Part shown: one piece after another, positions 1 through 4,992 of the stretch | Layout: every line of letters begins with the position of its first letter | How positions within the stretch are numbered: the first letter of the stretch is position 1 | Origin: an uncultured Bacilli bacterium | GTDB taxonomy: Bacteria; Bacillota_I; Bacilli_A; RF39; UBA660 | Assembly (NCBI GenBank): GCA_944363685.1 | Contig: CALVUV010000068.1 | Span: forward strand, 1 to 7,216 | Direction of reading: 5' to 3' | DNA length: 7,216 nucleotides | The notes under the pieces: generated by a model | Databases searched by the model: none | What the model was told of the DNA's origin: nothing | What the model saw: only the letters and a program-made list of their open reading frames with translations | Translations under genes and position numbers: made by a program

Positions 1-610
1 ATAACACTTTCTTTGTTGCTTTGTCTACTGCTAAATGTAATGCAGTCTCTTCTGTACCAAACCAAACCCAAAAGGCTGCATCCATTTGAACTTCTTCGCC
101 AAAAGAATAATGTAGATTAGATTTTCTAATATGTTTATCAAACTCTTCTTGTTTTCTTTGTTCAAATAATTTTTCCTGTGGCTCTGTTATAGAGTTATCT
201 CTTATTGCTTTTTTCATGTTTTCATTATATAATTTAACTGTTTTATGTTGGGCATAGGGAGAAATAATATTATTAATTGTAAATATGGTAACCATAGTAG
301 AAGAAGAAATACCATATTTATAACCTTGCTCTTCATAAAAATGAGTAAAACTATAATCATAAAAGTTGGTTAAGTAATCATTTATGATCTCAGTTGATAT
401 ATCATCTGGGATTTTTTTATTGTGACTAGGATTACCAGCATTCTTATGAACAAAGGCATCTTCACCTATGTCCTTGTACTTAGTGACAAGTCTTCGAACC
501 TGCCTATCACTTATACCTAATTTTACTGCAGCCTCTTTTTGGGTTAATTCTTTAGAAATAACTTTTTTGATAATTTCACTATATAATTCCTTATCAGATA
601 CTTTAGCCAT
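1..610 (-). CDS. ISNCY (IS1202-type) transposase, N-terminal 203 residues, cut by window edge
   Basis: This is the N-terminal part of a DDE transposase that would cut and join DNA at the ends of its insertion sequence. I translated it from the ATG at 610 down to position 2 with no stop; the rest lies beyond the left edge. Residues about 20-45 form a helix-turn-helix with the core KLGISDRQVRRL, and FVHKNAG and FTHFYEE follow in the order usual for ISNCY transposases. Residues about 173-200 hold the start of the integrase-like catalytic core, FGEEVQMDA, with D177 as the probable first catalytic Asp, then LHLAVDKATKK. Most relatives read DDATG at this last site, so DKATKK is a local deviation. 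The start is supported by AAAGGGGGTG eight bases upstream. Base composition is less AT-rich than the neighbouring genes, and CGA, AGG and GTC codons occur, which fits horizontal acquisition. The family call is from recalled motifs, and whether the gene is intact cannot be seen. Confidence 0.87.
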   Translation of the reverse strand, partial: MAKVSDKELYSEIIKKVISKELTQKEAAVKLGISDRQVRRLVTKYKDIGEDAFVHKNAGNPSHNKKIPDDISTEIINDYLTNFYDYSFTHFYEEQGYKYGISSSTMVTIFTINNIISPYAQHKTVKLYNENMKKAIRDNSITEPQEKLFEQRKQEEFDKHIRKSNLHYSFGEEVQMDAAFWVWFGTEETALHLAVDKATKKVL

Positions 611-638
611 TTAAAATACACCCCCTTTCCGAGAGCGT

Positions 639-667
639 ATTATAGGACATTTTAACTTAAAATTCAA
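639..667 (-). promoter_or_regulatory. Transposase promoter (TTGAAT-17-TATAAT)
   Basis: Read leftward, a -35 box TTGAAT (662-667) is followed after exactly 17 bases by a perfect -10 box TATAAT (639-644), about 28 bases before the ATG. One copy of the IS repeat (645-658) fills almost the whole spacer. A transposase bound there would be expected to block RNA polymerase, which is inference from position. Confidence 0.72.
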
Positions 668-743
668 TTTTTACCATAGTATTTTTTTATAGGACATTTT
701 AACTTGTAAACTGATTTAAAAAAGCGGACATTTTAACTTAAAA
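641..743. repeat. Three direct copies of GGACATTTTAACTT at the IS end
   Basis: The 14-bp motif GGACATTTTAACTT occurs at 645-658, 692-705 and 726-739, all in the same orientation, with start-to-start distances of 47 and 34 bases. Copies 1 and 2 share a longer 18-bp match that adds TATA on the left (641-658 and 688-705). Copies 1 and 3 share 18 bp by adding AAAA on the right (645-662 and 726-743). The pattern fits multiple transposase-binding sites at an insertion-sequence end. The third copy contains the stop codon of the adjacent lipoprotein gene. Confidence 0.85.
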
Positions 744-1538
744 GTCACACTTTTGTAAATGCTTTACAATCTCTTTTTCATTAGTATTACTAATAATATA
801 ATCTCCATCTATTTCTAAATCTTCACCTAATAAGTACTTATTTTGATTTAAAACAACTAAAACATTATCATAATTTAAACTATCACTCTCATCATAAGTT
901 TGAAGACTATATAAACTAGTCATATCCTTATATACATAATTATCTATATCAATAGATAAAGAAACATCACTCTTTAACTCTTCATCATAATACTCTATAG
1001 TACCTTTCATAGGATCATAATTAGAAGAAATAGTAATTTTATCATAATCTTCACTATCACTATAAATTAAAGGCGCCACAGTCGTTTTAATTGATGTTAA
1101 TAATAACTCTTCTGTAATATTATAAGTATTATCCTTTAACCATTTATCTATATAAACTTTTAAACTATAAAGTTTTTTTAAACTCTCATCATCTAAAGAA
1201 TTAAAAGATTCAATATATTTTTCTACTTCTTCTAAAGATAAATCACTATCTACTAACTCTTCATCACTATAAGAACTTATCTCAACAGAATCAAGCAACT
1301 GTTTTATTTTAATATTTTCTTCTAACACATCACTAGCTTTAATAATATTTAGTTTTTCCCCCTCTTTTAAAGTAATTTCTTTATTTACATCATCTAAATA
1401 AGTATTATCACTATTTAAATCTACCATCTCTTCTAAAGACATATCTATATTATCTATTTTTTTACTAGAACAACCTCCCATATTAATAGCAAGACCACCC
1501 ATTAATAATAAAGATATAACTTTTTTATATATTTTCAT
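738..1538 (-). CDS. Putative lipoprotein of unknown function, 3' end probably altered by IS
   Basis: This 266-residue protein has a lipoprotein signal: positive residues MKIYKK, a hydrophobic stretch, then NMGGC with C23 as the expected lipidated cysteine. It should therefore be anchored on the outer face of the membrane. The mature part is acidic and rich in Asp, Glu, Ser and Tyr, with no domain I recognise; residues about 90-140 look helical and about 160-250 look beta-rich. AAAGGGGG lies eight bases before the ATG, and a consensus promoter lies just upstream. The gene is monocistronic and divergent from the phospholipase-family gene. The final Phe codon and TAA stop lie within the outermost IS repeat, so the natural C-terminus has probably been lost or replaced, by an unknown amount. 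The lipoprotein call is firm; no function can be given. Confidence 0.82.
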   Translation of the reverse strand: MKIYKKVISLLLMGGLAINMGGCSSKKIDNIDMSLEEMVDLNSDNTYLDDVNKEITLKEGEKLNIIKASDVLEENIKIKQLLDSVEISSYSDEELVDSDLSLEEVEKYIESFNSLDDESLKKLYSLKVYIDKWLKDNTYNITEELLLTSIKTTVAPLIYSDSEDYDKITISSNYDPMKGTIEYYDEELKSDVSLSIDIDNYVYKDMTSLYSLQTYDESDSLNYDNVLVVLNQNKYLLGEDLEIDGDYIISNTNEKEIVKHLQKCDF

Positions 1539-1568
1539 AATAAGTTCCCCCTTTAATAAGCCTTGTAG

Positions 1569-1597
1569 ATTATATCACAAAGTATTCATATTGTCAA
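1569..1597 (-). promoter_or_regulatory. Consensus sigma-A promoter of the lipoprotein gene
   Basis: Read leftward, TTGACA (1592-1597) and TATAAT (1569-1574) are both perfect consensus boxes with an ideal 17-base spacer. The expected transcription start is near 1562, giving a leader of about 24 bases that includes the AAAGGGGG ribosome site (1547-1554). The -35 box overlaps that of the divergent promoter serving the gene at 1635. Confidence 0.88.
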
Positions 1598-1619
1598 AAC
1601 ATTTTCCCTATGCTAAAAT
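1591..1619 (+). promoter_or_regulatory. Promoter of the phospholipase-family gene, extended -10
   Basis: On the plus strand, TTGTCA (1591-1596) is followed after 17 bases by TAAAAT (1614-1619). The TG at 1611-1612 makes an extended -10 element (TGC-TAAAAT). Transcription would start near 1626, only about nine bases before the ATG at 1635, so the ribosome site GGTGAT (1626-1631) would lie at the very 5' end of the message. The -35 box overlaps that of the leftward promoter by five bases. Confidence 0.68.
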
Positions 1620-1634
1620 TAAAATGGTGATAAT

Positions 1635-2258
1635 ATGGCAAGTGCAATAATACATATAGCAGTAGCAAAAAAGTTAAATGAACAGTTAAAGATGAATGAA
1701 AAAGAATTATTTTTAGGTACAATCGCTCCTGATATAAGTAAACATATAGGACAAGATAGGAAAATATCTCATTTTTTAGATGAAAATAGAATTCCTAATT
1801 TAAACTTATTCTTAAAGAAATATAATAATTCCTTAAATATACCTTTTATAATGGGATATTATATTCATTTATTTACTGATTATTTATGGTTTAAATACTT
1901 CTTTAATGAAATAACTAATTTAAAGACAAGTATCACTTTACTTAATGGAGATACTTTAAAATGTAGTAAAGAAGAAATTAATAAACTTATTTATAATGAT
2001 TATACTAATTTAAATATATTATTAATAGAAGAATATAACTTAGATTTATCTTTATTTTATGAAGAAATAGAAATACCTAAAGTTAAATTTACGGAAATAC
2101 CTCTTGATAAATTACAAATAATAGTAGATCAGATGGGAATAATTATTGAAAATAGTAAAAAAGAAAAAACATATTCATTTAATATAGATAATGTTAAACA
2201 ATTTATTAATACTTGTACTGATTTAATAAGTAATGATATAAAAATGAGACTTAAATAG
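1635..2258 (+). CDS. Zinc-dependent phospholipase C family protein
   Basis: This 207-residue protein resembles the zinc-dependent phospholipase C / S1-P1-nuclease-like hydrolase family. The metal-ligand pattern can be followed: H7 in IIHIAVAK, D33 in GTIAPDIS, H46 in ISHF, and H78 and D82 in GYYIHLFTDYLWF. The order H, APD, HF, then GYxxHLxxDxxW is what led me to the family. No signal peptide is visible, so a cytoplasmic location is likely, unlike the secreted clostridial phospholipases. Many short relatives of this type are annotated only as zinc-dependent PLC family and their substrate is unknown. The ATG is preceded by GGTGAT and an extended -10 promoter. The TAG stop lies inside a hairpin shared with the convergent truB-type gene. 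The fold assignment is fairly safe; actual phospholipase activity is not shown. Confidence 0.78.
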   Translation: MASAIIHIAVAKKLNEQLKMNEKELFLGTIAPDISKHIGQDRKISHFLDENRIPNLNLFLKKYNNSLNIPFIMGYYIHLFTDYLWFKYFFNEITNLKTSITLLNGDTLKCSKEEINKLIYNDYTNLNILLIEEYNLDLSLFYEEIEIPKVKFTEIPLDKLQIIVDQMGIIIENSKKEKTYSFNIDNVKQFINTCTDLISNDIKMRLK

Positions 2259-2267
2259 TCTCATTTT
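2241..2267. terminator. Shared bidirectional terminator hairpin
   Basis: AAAATGAGACT (2241-2251) and AGTCTCATTTT (2257-2267) form a perfect 11-bp stem around a 5-base loop. Because the arms carry A and T runs at their outer ends, the stem can act as an intrinsic terminator in both directions. The stop codons of both converging genes (TAG at 2256-2258, and TGA read leftward at 2261-2263) lie inside it, two bases apart. Confidence 0.88.
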
Positions 2268-3661
2268 AACATTTTATAGCACTTTAAATTATTATTAACA
2301 TTCTGATATAACGCTATTACTCTATTATCTTTAATGAATAATACTTTATCTTTAATATTATAATGATTACTAATAGATGCACCATTACAAATTAAATTAT
2401 ACTCTTTATCATCTATCTCTATTCTTTTAATATCTAAAGCATCACTAATAGTAATTAATTTACTACTTATATTAACACTATCTAAATTAACAGTATCATC
2501 TATTAAGAACTTCCCTTGTCTAGTTCTAACTAAACTTTCCATAGTACAAGGTATATCTAAAATATCCCCCATATCTTTAATTAAACTTCTAATATAAGTT
2601 CCTTTAGACACAACACATCTAAATTTAAAAGAACTATCATCATAACTAATTAATTCTAATTCTTTAATTAAAACTTCTCTTTTAGGTAAACTAACCTCTT
2701 TTTCTTCTCTAGCATATTCATATAATTTTTTACCATCTATTTTAACTGCAGAGTATTTGGGTACTTCTTGTAAATATTTATTAGGAAAACTCTTAAATAA
2801 ATTATCTAACATATCTCTAGATATCCTCTTATCACTTTCTTTTACTACCTTACCTTCTATATCTAAAGTATCAGTCTCTAATCCCACTTTAACACCTGCA
2901 ACATACTCTTTATCTTCACTAGTTAATAATTCATTAATCTTACAAGCTTTATTAATAGTAACAACTAATACTCCCTCTGCTAAAGGATCAAGAGTACCAT
3001 TATGACCAACTTTCCTAGTATCAAAAACTTCACTTACTCTATTAACAACATCTCTTGAAGTAATACCCTTAGGTTTATTTATCAAAATAACTCCACTCTT
3101 ATTATATAATTCATCATACTCTTCTAAACAGAGATTATTACTTCTAATAAGACTAGCAGTAACATTACCTACATATCTATAATGCCATGGTTCATAATTA
3201 TATTTAGTAACCATCTCTTTATCTTTAGGATATCTAAGAATAAGTCCATATTTAGGTAACTTTTCTATTATTTTTATAAATATATCATCATACTTTAAAA
3301 GCTCATCACTATCATAAACTAACTTATTATCAATAATTAAGCCAATATCAAAACAAAGCCCCGTATGATGTTCACTAGCATTAACTCCTGCTACATACTT
3401 ATTTACATAATCACTACCATATTTTTTAGTAAATAACTCTATAATCTCTTCCTGCTCTTCTATACTTCTATAACCACTAATTATATCAATAAATATATTA
3501 TCTTTTTCTAAATCATCTTTTAAAGATAAATAAGCCCTTAAAGTTCTCTTTTCTAGCAGGTACTCTTCATCTAAAGAATTACTAACCACTTTTAATTCTC
3601 TATTAGAAAAATAATTCTTATCATAAAGCTTATCTTTATTAACAACTATTTTATAATCCAT
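2261..3661 (-). CDS. truB: VanY-type D,D-peptidase domain fused to TruB tRNA pseudouridine-55 synthase
   Basis: This is a two-domain protein of 466 residues. Residues about 1-180 are a VanY/peptidase M15-type zinc carboxypeptidase domain: ISGYRS with R65, SEHHTGLCFD giving H98 and D105, and EPWH giving E157 and H160, so all expected zinc and catalytic positions are present. Residues about 190-466 are a full TruB, which makes pseudouridine 55 in the tRNA T-loop: ILINKPKGITS, GHNGTLDPLAEG with catalytic D225, VPKYSAVKIDGKKLYEYAR, SKGTYIRSL with R358, and a short PUA-like C-terminus. TruB starts at its normal first residues with no Met of its own. No signal peptide or membrane segment is present, so the peptidase part should be cytoplasmic, which is odd for VanY but normal for VanX-like dipeptidases. 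I chose the ATG at 3661 because GAGGGAG lies just before it; an in-frame ATG at 3682 would make 473 residues. It overlaps rbfA by 11 bases. Confidence 0.93.
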   Translation of the reverse strand: MDYKIVVNKDKLYDKNYFSNRELKVVSNSLDEEYLLEKRTLRAYLSLKDDLEKDNIFIDIISGYRSIEEQEEIIELFTKKYGSDYVNKYVAGVNASEHHTGLCFDIGLIIDNKLVYDSDELLKYDDIFIKIIEKLPKYGLILRYPKDKEMVTKYNYEPWHYRYVGNVTASLIRSNNLCLEEYDELYNKSGVILINKPKGITSRDVVNRVSEVFDTRKVGHNGTLDPLAEGVLVVTINKACKINELLTSEDKEYVAGVKVGLETDTLDIEGKVVKESDKRISRDMLDNLFKSFPNKYLQEVPKYSAVKIDGKKLYEYAREEKEVSLPKREVLIKELELISYDDSSFKFRCVVSKGTYIRSLIKDMGDILDIPCTMESLVRTRQGKFLIDDTVNLDSVNISSKLITISDALDIKRIEIDDKEYNLICNGASISNHYNIKDKVLFIKDNRVIALYQNVNNNLKCYKMLK

Positions 3662-4001
3662 TCTCTCCCTCATTAATTTCATCTATAATCTTATCAATTT
3701 TCTCTCCATAATTAATTGATTCATCATAATAAAACTTCAACTCTGGAATATTTCTAATATCTATTCTTTTAGCAAGTTCACTTCTAATAAAACTAGAAGC
3801 TTTATTTAAAGCCTTTAAAGTCTCTTCTTTTTTTTCTTGCTCTAAAACTGTAACATATATTTTAGCATAACTAAGATCATTAGAAGTATCACAATCTGTA
3901 ACAGTTACAAACTTAATATCTTCATCCTTAATCTCTAACATTAATATTTTACTAACTTCTTCTCTTATCATATGATTTATTCTTTCAATTTTAAAATTCA
4001 T
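3651..4001 (-). CDS. rbfA: 30S ribosome-binding factor A
   Basis: RbfA binds the small ribosomal subunit and helps mature the 16S rRNA 5' end, notably during cold growth. The 116-residue product has the usual length and KH-like layout: an N-terminal helix RINHMIREEVSKIL, a strand pair with SYAKIYVTVL near residues 46-55, and the diagnostic stretch FIRSELAKRIDIRNIPEL followed by FYYDESINYGEKIDKII. The chosen ATG at 4001 has GGAAGGGATGAT starting 15 bases upstream and matches the family's start. A frame-open ATG at 4043 would add 14 unrelated residues and would precede the promoter. The stop overlaps the next gene by 11 bases, so the two are co-transcribed and probably translationally coupled. 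In many Bacilli rbfA and truB follow nusA and infB; here the pair stands alone with its own promoter. Confidence 0.95.
   Translation of the reverse strand: MNFKIERINHMIREEVSKILMLEIKDEDIKFVTVTDCDTSNDLSYAKIYVTVLEQEKKEETLKALNKASSFIRSELAKRIDIRNIPELKFYYDESINYGEKIDKIIDEINEGENGL
3665..3671 (-). promoter_or_regulatory. Ribosome binding site deciding the truB-fusion start
   Basis: Read leftward, GAGGGAG followed by AGA precedes the ATG at 3661. An upstream in-frame ATG at 3673 would have this site as its second and third codons, and the one at 3682 has no comparable site, so initiation at 3661 inside the end of rbfA is favoured. Confidence 0.7.
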
Positions 4002-4022
4002 AGTATCATCCCTTCCAATAAA

Positions 4023-4031
4023 AGTATAACA
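4023..4031 (-). promoter_or_regulatory. rbfA: rbfA promoter, extended -10 (TGTTATACT)
   Basis: Read leftward, TATACT (4023-4028) is preceded by TGT (4029-4031), an extended -10 element. The region 17-18 bases farther upstream is only A/T-rich (TTTAAA-like), a poor -35, which extended -10 promoters tolerate. A start near 4016 would give a leader of about 15 bases that begins with the GGAAGG ribosome site. Confidence 0.55.
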
Positions 4032-4037
4032 TATTAT

Positions 4038-4066
4038 TTGCAAATATTTAAAAAAAGTATTAAAAT
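4038..4066 (+). promoter_or_regulatory. Promoter of the three-gene HTH operon
   Basis: On the plus strand TTGCAA (4038-4043) and TAAAAT (4061-4066) are separated by exactly 17 bases. The start would be near 4073, leaving a leader of about 24 bases with the G-rich ribosome site GGGGGGA (4082-4088) nine bases before the ATG at 4097. It is divergent from, and adjacent to, the rbfA promoter. Confidence 0.62.
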
Positions 4067-4096
4067 ATAAAGCTAATTAACGGGGGGAATTTTCTT

Positions 4097-4978
4097 ATGA
4101 AGTTAAATAATCAAGAAAAAATGATATATAAAAGTATATTATATAGAAAAATAGAACATCTAAATTTAAAAGATGATATAAAAGAAAAATTTATAGATAA
4201 TGTTCTAGATGAAGCGGAAAATAAATTTAGAAAATCTTTTTCTTTATTTTTAAGAGAGTTATTTAATAAAAGATTAACTGAATTATTAAACAATAAAGTA
4301 CCTGCTTTAACTAAAAAAGAATATAAATTAATATTAACACTAAAACAATTAGACTTAGGACTAATTACTATTGACGAAGTAGATTATAATAATAGAAAAG
4401 AATTTAAAACTATATTAAATTATGTATTAAATAACTTAATAAAAAATGAGGATAAAATGAAGGAAGCGATTATAATTTATCCTGGTATTAAAAAATATGC
4501 TATAAGTAAAAAATTATCTATTTCCATTGATGATTTAAAAATAATAGAAAATTTTGAAAAAGAAAATAGTCTTTTTAATGGGCCAATAAAAGATAAAACT
4601 AAATTAAAATATAAAGTAGATTATTTAACTACCAAAATTGATAAAGAATTATTTAAAGAGTCATATCCAAATACTTATAGACTTTTATATCTTACTACCT
4701 TAGGTTTAACCATAAAAGAAACAGAAATACTAAATACTTTAGATGATGAAAAAACAAGTACTGAAAAAGCTAGAGAATTAGGATATAAAAATAGAATATC
4801 ATATACAAATGCTTTAAGAAGATTACATTTAAAGATTAATCAAGATGAAAAATTAAAAGAATATTTTTTAAAGAAAAAAATAAAAATTAAAAATATAAAT
4901 TTATTTAGAAGAAATTTAACAATTAGAAAAGCTCCAACAATTACAAGTTTTTCTAAAACTTTAACTAAAAAAATATAG
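4097..4978 (+). CDS. Unrecognised multi-HTH protein, sigma-70-region-4-like (operon gene 1)
   Basis: I do not recognise this 293-residue protein. Residues about 33-66 (FIDNVLDEAENKF, then a hydrophobic FLRELFNKR helix) resemble a helical segment in the next gene's product and recall sigma factor region 2. Residues about 73-133 form a helical unit with an HTH-like centre (GLITIDEV) that ends in YPGIKK; equivalent units ending in Tyr/Phe-Pro occur in both following proteins. A second unit starts with SYPNTYRLL near 189 and continues with TLGLTIKETEIL and SYTNALRRL (about 200-245), very like the recognition helices of sigma-70 region 4. The C-terminal 35 residues are strongly basic. No signal peptide or membrane segment is seen. 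It is the first gene of a promoter-led operon, with 14 bases to the next gene. DNA or RNA polymerase binding is inference; no catalytic motif is visible. Confidence 0.8.
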   Translation: MKLNNQEKMIYKSILYRKIEHLNLKDDIKEKFIDNVLDEAENKFRKSFSLFLRELFNKRLTELLNNKVPALTKKEYKLILTLKQLDLGLITIDEVDYNNRKEFKTILNYVLNNLIKNEDKMKEAIIIYPGIKKYAISKKLSISIDDLKIIENFEKENSLFNGPIKDKTKLKYKVDYLTTKIDKELFKESYPNTYRLLYLTTLGLTIKETEILNTLDDEKTSTEKARELGYKNRISYTNALRRLHLKINQDEKLKEYFLKKKIKIKNINLFRRNLTIRKAPTITSFSKTLTKKI

Positions 4979-4992
4979 AAAAGAGGAAGAAT

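Larger units (their letters stand above)
1..740 (-). mobile_element. Insertion sequence, ISNCY/IS1202-like, upstream end
   Basis: The transposase gene plus about 130 bases of non-coding DNA to its right form the upstream end of an insertion sequence transcribed leftward. The non-coding part carries three direct copies of a 14-bp motif, as expected of transposase-binding sites at an IS terminus. The outer boundary is uncertain. The last repeat copy ends at 739-743, but the terminal repeat could reach about 749, where the outward-facing strand would begin with TG. The other end and any target-site duplication are outside the window, so the boundary cannot be fixed here. Confidence 0.72.

Noticed and set aside
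686..714. Second promoter at the middle IS repeat (TATAAA after the repeat)
   Set aside because: No acceptable -35 lies at 16-18 bases; the TATAAA arises from the duplicated flank of the repeat.
641..743. Short CRISPR-like array
   Set aside because: There are only three 14-bp units with uneven, non-unique A/T-rich gaps of 33 and 20 bases, next to a transposase gene and with no cas genes, so IS-end binding sites explain it better.
2757..3005. Rightward open frame of 82 codons
   Set aside because: It lies antisense inside the conserved TruB domain (catalytic Asp region), has no ribosome site or family resemblance, and is explained by the A/T-rich codon bias of the real gene.
3662..3682. Longer truB-fusion start at 3682 (or 3673)
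   Set aside because: The extra residues consist of the ribosome site itself read as codons, and GAGGGAG is well placed only for the ATG at 3661.
4002..4043. Longer rbfA start at 4043
   Set aside because: The added 14 residues do not match the family, and this start would lie upstream of the predicted promoter, with no ribosome site.
4111..4293. Leftward open frame of 60 codons
   Set aside because: It is the reverse of the start of operon gene 1 and is low-complexity Asn/Leu/Ser/Phe sequence, as expected from antisense of Lys/Glu-rich coding DNA.
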